Notes under the pieces: model-generated | Told to the model about the DNA's origin: nothing | The model's input: the letters and a program-made list of their open reading frames with translations, nothing else | Databases searched by the model: none | Shown here: positions 25,362 through 33,989 of the stretch, piece after piece | How positions within the stretch are numbered: position 1 is the first letter of the stretch | How the letters are laid out: every line of letters begins with the position of its first letter | Position numbers and translations under genes: made by a program | Assembly (NCBI GenBank): GCA_002840755.1 | Contig: PHBZ01000010.1 | Location: forward strand, 1-64,000 | Length of the DNA: 64,000 bases | Source: Chloroflexi bacterium HGW-Chloroflexi-10 | Lineage (GTDB): Bacteria; Chloroflexota; Anaerolineae; Anaerolineales; Anaerolineaceae | Reading direction: 5' to 3'

Positions 25362-26678
25362 TTACTTGCCGAACTTAGCTTTGAGGATTTCTACCAACGT
25401 TGGCTGGCCGATTTCCTGCAATTCATAACGTACGCGTTGTAAGGGTTTGTTAACTTTGATGACACGGTTGAGGTCAATCGGAGTGCCCGAGAGAACCAGA
25501 TCCACATCTGAACTGTTGATGGTTTCTTCCAGATCTTTCATCTGATCCGCGCCATAACCCATCGCCGGTAAAATGATTCCGGTATCCGGATATTTCTCAT
25601 AGGTTTCTTTTATGGTGCGTACGGCAAACGGACGGGGATCCACAATTTCGGCAGCGCCAAAGCGACGAGCAGCCACGTAAGCCGCACCGTATTTCATACC
25701 GCCATGTGTCAGGGTCGGGCCGTCTTCCACCACCAAAACGCGTTTTCCACGAATCGCATCAGGATCATCGACGAAGAGCGGAGAGGCAGCTTCTATCACA
25801 ACCGCATCCGGATTCAAGCGATGGGCGTTGTCACGCACTTTGATCACCATTTCGGCATCGGCGGTATCAACTTTGTTAATCACAAAGACATCCGCATGCA
25901 GGGTATTGGTCTCGCCAGGATAATAACTTGATTCATGCCCGGCGCGGTGCGGATCCAGGACAACAATAGCCAGATCTTCTTTGTAGAATGAGAAATCGTT
26001 GTTGCCGCCATCCCATAAAACAATATCCACTTCTTTTTCAGCTTCACGCAGAATGGCTTCGTAATCCACCCCAGCATAAACAATCACGCCGTTATCGATA
26101 TGCGGTTCGTATTCTTCACGCTCTTCGATGGTGCATTCATGCTTGTCGAGGTCAGCATAGGTGGCAAAACGCTGTACTTTCTGCTTAACAAGATCGCCAT
26201 ACGGCATAGGGTGGCGAATGGCAGCCACGCGGAAACCCATTTCGCGCAGGATCAAAGAAACACGACGCGTTGTCTGGCTTTTTCCACTTCCGGTGCGAAT
26301 AGCCGTCACAGAGACGACCGGTTTGGTGGATTCAACCTGGGTATTTTTAATGCCCATGATGCGGAAATCGGCTCCCGCCTCATTGACCAGGGCAGCTTTG
26401 TGCATCACATATTCGTGGGGCACATCACTGTAGGCAAAGACTACCTGATCTACATTGAACTTAACGATAAGCTCACGCAACTCACTTTCCGGGTAAATCG
26501 GTATCCCTTCGGGATACAGAGAACCGGCTAATTCCGCCGGATAACGGCGGCCATCAATGTTGGGGATCTGGGTGGCGGTAAAAGCAACCACCTGGTATTC
26601 GGCGTTTCCGCGGAAATACACATTGAAGTTGTGAAAGTCGCGCCCAGCAGCGCCCATGATAAGGGTTCGAATGGTCAT
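25362..26678 (-). CDS. Cyclic 2,3-diphosphoglycerate synthetase-like P-loop protein
   Basis: A protein of 438 residues. An N-terminal Rossmann-like domain begins LIMGAAGRDFHNFNVYFR, a P-loop SVTAIRTGSGKSQT follows near 122-135, DIVLWDGGNNDFSFY acts as Walker-B region, and later VFVINKVD resembles a G4 motif. This is the family named after the archaeal enzyme that cyclises 2,3-diphosphoglycerate with ATP. Bacterial members are common but their reaction is, as far as I know, unproven. Start 26678 has AAGGAGATC upstream. It lies directly downstream of argS and upstream of obgE on the same strand. pgk and gap, which handle phosphoglycerates, are 10 kb away. Confidence 0.8.
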   Translation of the reverse strand: MTIRTLIMGAAGRDFHNFNVYFRGNAEYQVVAFTATQIPNIDGRRYPAELAGSLYPEGIPIYPESELRELIVKFNVDQVVFAYSDVPHEYVMHKAALVNEAGADFRIMGIKNTQVESTKPVVSVTAIRTGSGKSQTTRRVSLILREMGFRVAAIRHPMPYGDLVKQKVQRFATYADLDKHECTIEEREEYEPHIDNGVIVYAGVDYEAILREAEKEVDIVLWDGGNNDFSFYKEDLAIVVLDPHRAGHESSYYPGETNTLHADVFVINKVDTADAEMVIKVRDNAHRLNPDAVVIEAASPLFVDDPDAIRGKRVLVVEDGPTLTHGGMKYGAAYVAARRFGAAEIVDPRPFAVRTIKETYEKYPDTGIILPAMGYGADQMKDLEETINSSDVDLVLSGTPIDLNRVIKVNKPLQRVRYELQEIGQPTLVEILKAKFGK

Positions 26679-26718
26679 AAAATTGATCTCCTTTTAGATT
26701 AGTTGATTAACCATCGGT

Positions 26719-28485
26719 TCACATCGCTTCTGGGGCTGTGATGCCCAGCAAAATCAGGCTATTCGCAAGAGCCTGACGGGTTGCCATAACAAGGCGCAAA
26801 CGCGCTTTTCGTACCGGCTCCTCCACCTGAAGGACCGGGCAATGGGAGTAAAAATTATTAAATGCTTTGGCCAGGTCATAGGTATAGTTGGCCACCTGGA
26901 TTGGGCGGTATTCTTTGGCTGCCCGTTCCACCTCGCGAGAGAAGCGCGAAATGATATCAATCAATTCTACTTCAGCAGGTGCCATCTCGTAATCCGGCAA
27001 AATTGAATCCAGGATTGCGCCGCCGGCCTTACGCAGGATGCTTCCAGCTCGAACGTACGCATATTGCATATAAGGGGCCGCCTGACCGTTGAAATCCAGC
27101 GCGCTCTCCCAATCGAAGGTTACAATTTTGGCATTTTCACGGGCTTGCATGGGGTACTTGATTGCTCCAATGCCAACCGCGGATGCTGTAGCACGTTTTT
27201 GCGCCTCACTCAAATCCGGATTCTTTTGCTGGACAACATCATACGCGCGTTGGGTCGCCTCGCGGATCAGGTCTTCGAGCAACACAACCGTACCTTCACG
27301 CGACGCCATCACCACATTTCCGGGCAAACTGACCAGTTCGTACGGAATATGCTGGCATTGGCTTGCCCAGGGATAACCGGCGATTTCCATGGTTTTGAAT
27401 ACCTGTGAGAAATGCAGCGATTGACGCACATCGACGATATATAACGAGCGTTTCAACTGCGGATAATCTTCAAATTTCTGTTTGGCCAACGCCAGGTCTT
27501 CCGTGGCATACAATGCAGTACCATCCGAGCGCAACACGACAAAGACCCGGTATTTTTCTTTTTCCAGGCCGAGGACCTCATCTATCTTGACGATCACTGC
27601 GCCTTCCGGGCGTTCATCCTGGGCTATCTTTTTCTCGATGAGCTGGTTGACAATCACTTTACCCGGTTTTTCCATCTGGCTATTGAAATAATAACGGTCA
27701 AAATGGATATCCAGCGTTTTATAAAGTTCGTAAAAACCCTGCAGTGACCATTCGCGGGTTTCTTCCCACAAACGCACCACTTCCAGATCGCGTTGATCCC
27801 AGCGGACATACAAAGCGCGCACATCAGCTTCCAGTTCAGGATTTTCTTCCAGACGTTTGTTGGCTTCGGCGTACAATCCACCCATCCATTTGGTAAAATC
27901 ACTTTCCGGTTTTTCACCGGCATGGAAATTCATGTAACACCAGAGCCACTTGATCACATGCATGCCCATATCACCGGGATAGTTAGCACGCACCACGTCA
28001 TAGCCGCCAAAATCAAGGATGCGGCTGAGGGTATCGCCTAAAATGGCACTGCGTAAATGCCCGACATGAAAGGCTTTATGTGTGTTGGGTTGAGAAAATT
28101 CCACCATGACCTGTTCATGTTGGGAGGGTAAGCGGCCGTAATCTTTGCCTTGTTCATGCACGGCATCCACCACACAGCGCGCGTATTCCGCCTGAGTGAA
28201 ATACAGGTTGAGATAACCTTTGACGGCTTCCACTTTTTCAAAACCAGCCGGCAAACCGAGAAAAGCGGCTGCCTGTTCAGCAAGTTCGGAAGCGCGCTGG
28301 GGTACATTAATCTTTAACTGCTTCTGACGTACTTCTGCCGCCGCCAAGGCGAATAATGAGGTAGAAATACCCCAATGCCCACTGAATGGGATCCAGCTCC
28401 ACTGAAGCTGAATTTCGGGCAGCTCGTTTTTTTGGCAAAACGCCTGTATTTTTTCTTCTACTTGTTCGCGTTCAAGATCAAACAT
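26719..28485 (-). CDS. argS: Arginyl-tRNA synthetase
   Basis: Charges tRNA-Arg. It has 588 residues, the usual length. The class I HIGH element appears as HKAFHVGHLRSAILGD near 135-150. The KMSKS loop is replaced by MASREGTVVLLEDL near 395, as is normal for many ArgRS. The C-terminal anticodon-binding DALR-type domain ends with LVMATRQALANSLILLGI and the closing APEAM. An N-terminal Arg_S domain occupies about 1-90. Start 28485 has AGGTG upstream. Confidence 0.96.
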   Translation of the reverse strand: MFDLEREQVEEKIQAFCQKNELPEIQLQWSWIPFSGHWGISTSLFALAAAEVRQKQLKINVPQRASELAEQAAAFLGLPAGFEKVEAVKGYLNLYFTQAEYARCVVDAVHEQGKDYGRLPSQHEQVMVEFSQPNTHKAFHVGHLRSAILGDTLSRILDFGGYDVVRANYPGDMGMHVIKWLWCYMNFHAGEKPESDFTKWMGGLYAEANKRLEENPELEADVRALYVRWDQRDLEVVRLWEETREWSLQGFYELYKTLDIHFDRYYFNSQMEKPGKVIVNQLIEKKIAQDERPEGAVIVKIDEVLGLEKEKYRVFVVLRSDGTALYATEDLALAKQKFEDYPQLKRSLYIVDVRQSLHFSQVFKTMEIAGYPWASQCQHIPYELVSLPGNVVMASREGTVVLLEDLIREATQRAYDVVQQKNPDLSEAQKRATASAVGIGAIKYPMQARENAKIVTFDWESALDFNGQAAPYMQYAYVRAGSILRKAGGAILDSILPDYEMAPAEVELIDIISRFSREVERAAKEYRPIQVANYTYDLAKAFNNFYSHCPVLQVEEPVRKARLRLVMATRQALANSLILLGITAPEAM

Positions 28486-28591
28486 ATTGGCACCTATGAT
28501 AAGAAGTAAGTCAAATTACCTTCAGGATTATATCATGGAGGGGGGGAGGATCGGGAAATAGGATTTAGAAATCATGAATCAGGCTTAAACC

Positions 28592-28617
28592 AAAAGCAGG
28601 AGTTTGGACACTCCCGC
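28592..28617 (-). terminator. Probable terminator of rpsT
   Basis: On the minus strand GCGGGAGT and ACTCCTGC form a stem with one mismatch and a six-base loop, followed by TTTTGG, 27 bases after the rpsT stop. Confidence 0.55.
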
Positions 28618-28644
28618 TCGCGGTTTTGTTGGTTTGAAACAGAA

Positions 28645-28923
28645 TTAAGCGCTTGTTTTTTGCAATGCAGCCAATTGCTTCATCAAACGGCTCTTACGGC
28701 GTGCAGCATTATTGCGGTGAATAACACCTTTCTGTGCAGCTTTATCTAAAGCTTTCACAGCTTCCGCTACGCTCTGTACTGTTACGTCCTGGACATCACC
28801 AGTTTCCATCGCCTTGCGGGCTTTGGCAATAAAAGTACGGGCACGACCGCGGTAGACTCGATTGAGCACACGCTTTTTTTCATTCTGTTTGTTGCGTTTT
28901 ATCGCAGATTTAATATTAGCCAA
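28645..28923 (-). CDS. rpsT: 30S ribosomal protein S20
   Basis: A small basic protein of 92 residues that binds 16S rRNA early in 30S assembly. The sequence ANIKSAIKRNKQNEKKR, then SRLMKQLAALQ, is characteristic. The frame extends to a GTG at 28941, but GGAGG lies six bases before a TTG at 28923, which gives the conserved (M)ANIKSAIKR start, so I use the TTG. Confidence 0.95.
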   Translation of the reverse strand: MANIKSAIKRNKQNEKKRVLNRVYRGRARTFIAKARKAMETGDVQDVTVQSVAEAVKALDKAAQKGVIHRNNAARRKSRLMKQLAALQKTSA

Positions 28924-29087
28924 TCTATTCCTCCAATTCACCTAAAAAGAAATTTTAATCTTTTTGAGAGGGAACTGTTCGTCCAAAAAAAATTTCTACT
29001 GAGTGCAGCGGGCAATATTATAACAGAAAAAAATGGAAATGGGGAAGGAGTTTAGTAACGGGAAGTAGGAATTTGGAATTTGGAATT

Positions 29088-29129
29088 AGTAATGAGTACA
29101 GAGTAATGAGTACAGAGTAATGAGTACAG
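29088..29129. repeat. Three tandem 14-base units
   Basis: AGTAATGAGTACAG occurs three times in a row without mismatch, with a partial fourth unit (AGTTATG) after it. Related TACTCATTAC sequence occurs in the hairpin at 47665-47702. Confidence 0.9.
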
Positions 29130-29147
29130 AGTTATGTCCTTGTCGTC

Positions 29148-29250
29148 CCGGGTGGGTCTGGGGATTGGAAAGGTGATGTACTCTTCCTGGTTGATGCCGG
29201 GTGGGTCTGGGAATTGGTAAATTGGTGAGTTGGCTGGTAACAGACCCACC
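29148..29250. repeat. GGGTGGGTCTG direct and inverted repeats
   Basis: CCGGGTGGGTCTGGG occurs at 29148 and at 29198, each followed by ATTGG within a few bases, and the reverse complement CAGACCCACCC occurs at 29240-29250. A further copy (CGGGTGGGTCTGG) is at 35355-35367 on the other side of the giant gene. Confidence 0.8.
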
Positions 29251-29443
29251 CTTGTCCGGGGTTCCTCGACAACATACCTCCCCGACAATATCTCGGGGAG
29301 CGTTGCGCCGGAGTGCTTTGCATATTCGTTTTTTCGTTTATCGAGTAATAAATTTCAATCGGAACGAATGTATTTTTCCTTGAAAACCCAATATGCAGGC
29401 AGCGAATCCAGAGAAAAGTGTATATGTGGCTGTTAAGATGCAG

Positions 29444-29465
29444 GTATTTGTTTTGAAACAAATAC
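29444..29465. repeat. 22-base palindrome, copy 1 of a duplicated box
   Basis: GTATTTGTTT-TG-AAACAAATAC has perfect ten-base arms. It lies in a direct repeat with copy 2 that also shares GCTGTTAA about 15 bases upstream. The size and symmetry fit a protein-binding site, but no start codon lies just downstream. Confidence 0.7.
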
Positions 29466-29652
29466 GGTTCGAATACTTACTACGGACGAACAGGTCTGAA
29501 ATCAGGGAAGAACAGTAGTAAGGAACAAGTTTTGTTTCACCCAAAAAAATCAATTCAAAACAATTGTTTTTTGGACATTTTTGAGCAGAAGATATGGGGG
29601 TTTCACGGGATTTAGCAGCATCTGTGTCTGTATATTAGGCTGTTAAAGTACT

Positions 29653-29671
29653 GTATTTGTTTTGAAACAAT
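29653..29671. repeat. Imperfect copy 2 of the GTATTTGTTTTGAAACAA box
   Basis: GTATTTGTTTTGAAACAAT repeats the first 18 bases of the palindrome at 29444 exactly, but the right arm then diverges. The shared upstream GCTGTTAAA shows that a segment of about 35 bases was duplicated, about 209 bases apart. Confidence 0.7.
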
Positions 29672-29822
29672 TTGGACAAATGTATTGTTTATGTGATGTA
29701 AGTGCGCAATTCGTCCTTGATTATATTAGAACAAATTTTCTTATTTGTCAAGGGGCAATTTTCTGGTGATTTTTTATTGAGGGGTAGTCCTGTTCTTATT
29801 GGAAACCCGCCAGAATAATTTC

Positions 29823-32800
29823 TTAATCTCCCGCTAAAGCGGCACAACGAAAGCCAAGAAAATCGTTTCTTGAATCGTAATAGAAATAACTTCGATTTAC
29901 CAGCCGCAAATTATTTATAAGACTACTCCAATCGCCACCACGAGCATAGCGTAAGTTTACACCTCCCCAATCTTTTGTGAATTCAGTTACGTTGCCAGCC
30001 ATATCCATGACACCATAAGGGCTGATATCCAAAGGATAACTGCCAACCGAAACCGGTTCACCCACACATCCGGAGACTCCTCCAAAATTAGTATAGGTGC
30101 AATCCGGCACTTGGTCGCCCCATGGAAAAGCCCGGGTATCGTCCGGTCCCCGGGCAGCCTTTTCCCATTCTGCCTCTGTGGGCAATCGTTTCCCAGCCCA
30201 ATTACAATAATCAGCTGCATTAAACAAAGAAACATACACAACGGGATAATTTACATAAAGCGGGTTGTTAAAATAGGGTGAAGGGTGATAAGATGAGTCC
30301 CTAGGGGTATAACATACACCAGCAGCGACACACTGGGCATAATCTGCATTCGTCACCTCGTATTTATCAATATAGATTGAAACAACATTTACCGTTTGTA
30401 AGGGAAGCTCATCAGCTTCACATGGATACCCACCATTATGATCCGGATCGCAACCCATCTGAAAATTGCCTGCAGAAATACGAATCATATTTTGAATGGA
30501 TACATTCCCTTCGGTCCTGAATTCCCAGACTTCACTGGCAGTCGTGGCGCCATACTCATCTGTCGCCAGAACATACCAGTAATAATGATCAGCTGATAAT
30601 AAACCAGGAGAATAGCTCATTGTTGGGTTATTACCCGAAATCAAAACATCCGGTGTTGTATCATTGGCTTCCAGATAAACGTTATAAGTAACTGAATCTC
30701 CGTCTACATCGCCGCTAATCCAAGTCAATGTAGGGTTTATCGAGTTATTGATAGAAGTATCCACCGGAAACGGTGTATTGGGTTCTTGCGGGGAATGATT
30801 GGTCGTCTCAAAATCCGCTGCACAGCGAAAGCCTAAAACATCATAATGAGTGTAGATAGGGGAGTATTCGTAAACGCGGTCGAAGGTCCGTAACCTTTTT
30901 GAATAGTCATCCCAACTTCCGCCACGAACAACTTTGCTTATCACTGATTCAGGTTGTTCCTCAGGGCCCTGAGGATTATTCACAGACGAACCTATATAAT
31001 AAGGGGAATACCAATCATTCACCCATTCCATCACATTACCTGCCATATCCATTACGCCATAAGGGCTGGCACCCGATGGATAACTTCCAATCTCAACCGG
31101 ACCATCTGAGCAACCATTTTTATTAGCCAGCGTACAATCCGGCAATTGATCGCCCCACGGGTATCTCCTAGTATCCGTACTACCACGAGCAGCTTTTTCC
31201 CATTCGGCCTCTGTTGGAAGACGCTTACCCTGCCATGCACAATAATTTTTGGCGTTACGCCAATTCACCCTATAAACCGGAAAATTTGCTTTCGTTGGGT
31301 CTTGATAATAATAATTGTCAAGACTTGGTTCGGTACAAAATCCAAACTCAACACACTGCCTGTATTTTTCATTTGTTACTTCATACGTATCCATATAGTA
31401 AGAATCCAGGTTTACAATATGTAAACGAAATCCTTCATATTCAAGACATTCATCGCCACCATTATGATCAGGATCACAACCCATGGAAAACGTTCCATTC
31501 GGGATTAAAATCATATTTTCCAGCGAAACAAAGCCAGGTGTTGCAAAATTCCAAACCGGGCTGGGTGAAAACTCACCACGGGAATCCGTGGCAACAATCT
31601 GCCAGAAATACTGACTGTCTGCCATCAAATCGACAGGCGTAAAATTCATGGTTGATTGATCAGCCGATACCAGGATATCCGGCGTAGAATCACCTGCTTC
31701 CAGATATACATCAAAAGTAACTGAATCACCATCCAGGTCGCCGCTGAGCCATGACAGAATGGTATCCAGCGGCTGGTTTCTAGAATTATTCAATGGGCTG
31801 GGTGAATTAGGCACAAAAGGAGCCCGGGTGGTAGTGGCGGTATTCTTAGCGCAGCGGAAACCCCGATTCGAATTTCCATCAGTTGCCGAATAACTATTGC
31901 GATTTGTCAAACTAATCCAAGTTGCTGAGGCATTCCAACCGTCTGATAGAACTACTTTATATTCTCCAGATTGCGCTCCCGGGGGATTACTGGCCGGAGA
32001 AATTGAATAATAATTTGCATCATACCAATCATTTACCCACTCCTTTACATTACCACTCATATCCCAAACCCCATAAGGACTGACTCCCAAAGGATAATTG
32101 TCAACAGAGGTTGTATCTCCCGCACAACTACCTGTATCACTATGAAAATTTGTCAGCGTACAGGTTGGCGCATCATTTCCCCACGGGTATTGTCTGGTAT
32201 CGCTGCTCCCCCTGGCGGCTTTTTGCCATTCTGCCTCACTGGGCAGTCTCTTACCGGCCCAGGCGCAATAATCATTGGCATCATTCCAGGAAATATAGAC
32301 CACCGGATAATTTTTATACTGGGGATCATCGTAATATAAATCTCTGGTTGCAGAAGAAGAGAAATGAGGTGCCCGACAAGTCCCCGCATCCACACATTGA
32401 GCATACCAGTAATTTGTCACCGGGTATTTATCAATGCTATACGAACTCATGGTTACTGTATGCAAAGGCAGTTCATCTATTCTGAATGAATTTGTTGAAC
32501 AATCTGAAGTGGCACAACCCATTTGAAAATCACCAGCCGGAATTTCAACCATCACATCATCAATTGGCTGAAGGGGATCCATAATCGTAAATTGCCAGAT
32601 CGGGCTGGTTGTAATTTCCCCACGGCTGTCCGTTGCAATGATTTTCCAATAATAGATCGTATTTGAACTCAATGTTCCTGTTAAATAGCTGATTGAAATT
32701 TGATCATTGGAAACCAGAATATCCGGGTCACTATTTCCAGCCTCCAAATAGACATCATACGTCACCGCATCCCCATCCGGATCGCCACCGGTCCAGGATA

Positions 32801-33989
32801 ATGTAATGGGATTCGTGGATTCTATGGAACGAAAATTCAATGGAAAGGGGGAAGCGGGTATGTTGGGGGCTTGATTTAATGTCGTGAATTGCCAGACTGG
32901 TCCTTCTGTCGATAAGCTGTGGTCCTTTGCAACAATTTGCCAATAATAAGTCGTGTTTGCTGTTAAAGGTCCGATATTATAACTGTTACTACTTTGGTTT
33001 CCAGATACAAGGTCGTCCGGTGTAGTGTCATTGGCTTTTAAGTAAACATCATAAGTTACCTCACTCCCATCCGGATCACCTCCCATCCAGGACAATGTTA
33101 AATTCAGGTTTTGACTGATTGCTGCATCTGCCGGGTTAGGAGAAGCGGGCACATTCGGAGCATGGTTGGTCGTTGAAAAACTCCAGATCGGTCCGGTTGC
33201 AGAACCACCATAGCTATCTGTCGATACAACCTGCCAAAAATAGGTTGTATCGGATGCCAAAGTACGAGTCACATAACTTGTGTCGTTTTGGTTTGATGAT
33301 ACAAAAACATTTGGAGGATTTACTGAAGCGAAGAGAATGGCATATCGAACTGTATCCCCATCCGGATCACCACCAATCCAGGACAAAGTCAGTATATCAG
33401 CCTGGTCTACAGCCTCATTATCCGGACTGGGAAAAGATGGTGTATTCGGAGCTTGATTATGAGATGTTGTAAAACTCCATACAGGTCCGGTAGTAGTTGC
33501 CCCAAAGCTATCAGTAGCAATGATTTGCCAGTAATATATTATATTAACTCCTAAACTCCGTGAAAGGGAAGTACAATTCTGATCATTTGAAAACAAAATA
33601 TCCGGAGATTCATCATTTGCTTCCAGATAAACATCGTAGGTTACCGCATCTCCATCCAGATCGCCACCCATCCAGGATAAGGTGATATTATGGTTTTGAT
33701 TAATTGCTCCTGATTCAGGACTTGGGGAATTCGGCATATTTGGAGAATGATTAATAGACGTCGTAAAATACCAGACTGGGCCAGGTGTGGAAAGCCCGGC
33801 ACTATCTGTGGCAATGATTTGCCAATAATAAGTCGTATTGACAGTTAATCCCGACCGGTAATAGAAAGTATTATTTTGATCATTGGAAACCAAAATATCC
33901 GGTGTGGTATCTCCAGCCTCCAAATAGACATCATACGTTATCATATCGCCATCCGGGTCACCGCCTGTCCAGGTAAGTGTTTGGTTCAA
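29823..33989 (-). CDS. C-terminal part of a giant Fn3 / FGE-sulfatase-fold surface protein
   Basis: An open frame of 1388 residues. Five Fn3-like repeats of about 95 residues (each with TW-GGDPDGD and TTYYWQIIATDS) are followed by three FGE-sulfatase-type domains starting at MVEIPAGDFQMGC, MILIPNGTFSMGC and MIRISAGNFQMGC. Each ends GFRCA, and one more Fn3 repeat lies between successive FGE domains. RLPSEAEW/RLPTEAEWEKAARG and the AGNVMEWVNDW segments confirm the fold. The paired copper-binding cysteines expected after RGGSY in true formylglycine-generating enzymes are absent, so these domains are more likely binding or structural. The same frame continues upstream, without a start, to about 34130, where it joins the N-terminal part. 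Confidence 0.85.
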   Translation of the reverse strand: MNQTLTWTGGDPDGDMITYDVYLEAGDTTPDILVSNDQNNTFYYRSGLTVNTTYYWQIIATDSAGLSTPGPVWYFTTSINHSPNMPNSPSPESGAINQNHNITLSWMGGDLDGDAVTYDVYLEANDESPDILFSNDQNCTSLSRSLGVNIIYYWQIIATDSFGATTTGPVWSFTTSHNQAPNTPSFPSPDNEAVDQADILTLSWIGGDPDGDTVRYAILFASVNPPNVFVSSNQNDTSYVTRTLASDTTYFWQVVSTDSYGGSATGPIWSFSTTNHAPNVPASPNPADAAISQNLNLTLSWMGGDPDGSEVTYDVYLKANDTTPDDLVSGNQSSNSYNIGPLTANTTYYWQIVAKDHSLSTEGPVWQFTTLNQAPNIPASPFPLNFRSIESTNPITLSWTGGDPDGDAVTYDVYLEAGNSDPDILVSNDQISISYLTGTLSSNTIYYWKIIATDSRGEITTSPIWQFTIMDPLQPIDDVMVEIPAGDFQMGCATSDCSTNSFRIDELPLHTVTMSSYSIDKYPVTNYWYAQCVDAGTCRAPHFSSSATRDLYYDDPQYKNYPVVYISWNDANDYCAWAGKRLPSEAEWQKAARGSSDTRQYPWGNDAPTCTLTNFHSDTGSCAGDTTSVDNYPLGVSPYGVWDMSGNVKEWVNDWYDANYYSISPASNPPGAQSGEYKVVLSDGWNASATWISLTNRNSYSATDGNSNRGFRCAKNTATTTRAPFVPNSPSPLNNSRNQPLDTILSWLSGDLDGDSVTFDVYLEAGDSTPDILVSADQSTMNFTPVDLMADSQYFWQIVATDSRGEFSPSPVWNFATPGFVSLENMILIPNGTFSMGCDPDHNGGDECLEYEGFRLHIVNLDSYYMDTYEVTNEKYRQCVEFGFCTEPSLDNYYYQDPTKANFPVYRVNWRNAKNYCAWQGKRLPTEAEWEKAARGSTDTRRYPWGDQLPDCTLANKNGCSDGPVEIGSYPSGASPYGVMDMAGNVMEWVNDWYSPYYIGSSVNNPQGPEEQPESVISKVVRGGSWDDYSKRLRTFDRVYEYSPIYTHYDVLGFRCAADFETTNHSPQEPNTPFPVDTSINNSINPTLTWISGDVDGDSVTYNVYLEANDTTPDVLISGNNPTMSYSPGLLSADHYYWYVLATDEYGATTASEVWEFRTEGNVSIQNMIRISAGNFQMGCDPDHNGGYPCEADELPLQTVNVVSIYIDKYEVTNADYAQCVAAGVCYTPRDSSYHPSPYFNNPLYVNYPVVYVSLFNAADYCNWAGKRLPTEAEWEKAARGPDDTRAFPWGDQVPDCTYTNFGGVSGCVGEPVSVGSYPLDISPYGVMDMAGNVTEFTKDWGGVNLRYARGGDWSSLINNLRLVNRSYFYYDSRNDFLGFRCAALAGD

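Larger units (their letters stand above)
28924..29822. other. Repeat-rich intergenic region without a convincing gene
   Basis: About 900 bases with no credible coding sequence on either strand; short open frames have no family features or ribosome sites. It holds three tandem 14-base units (29088-29129), two direct copies of CCGGGTGGGTCTGGG plus an inverted CAGACCCACCC (29148-29250), a hairpin CTCCCCGA/TCGGGGAG at about 29280-29302, an 8-base inverted repeat CTTACTAC/GTAGTAAG (about 29475-29522), and two copies of a GTATTTGTTTTGAAACAA box. Its AT-rich half (29340-29820) lies next to the end of the giant surface-protein gene. No RNA gene was recognised. Confidence 0.7.

Noticed and set aside
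29088-29129. CRISPR array
   Set aside because: The 14-base units are directly adjacent with no spacers and no cas gene is present.
29338-29553. 71-codon open frame on the minus strand in the repeat-rich gap
   Set aside because: It runs through the palindromic box and other repeats, lacks a ribosome site and resembles no protein.
29823-30000. Diversity-generating retroelement targeting the C terminus of the giant FGE-fold protein
   Set aside because: The terminal domain is of a type used by such elements, but no reverse transcriptase gene and no template repeat resembling the 3' end was seen in the window or in the adjoining gap.
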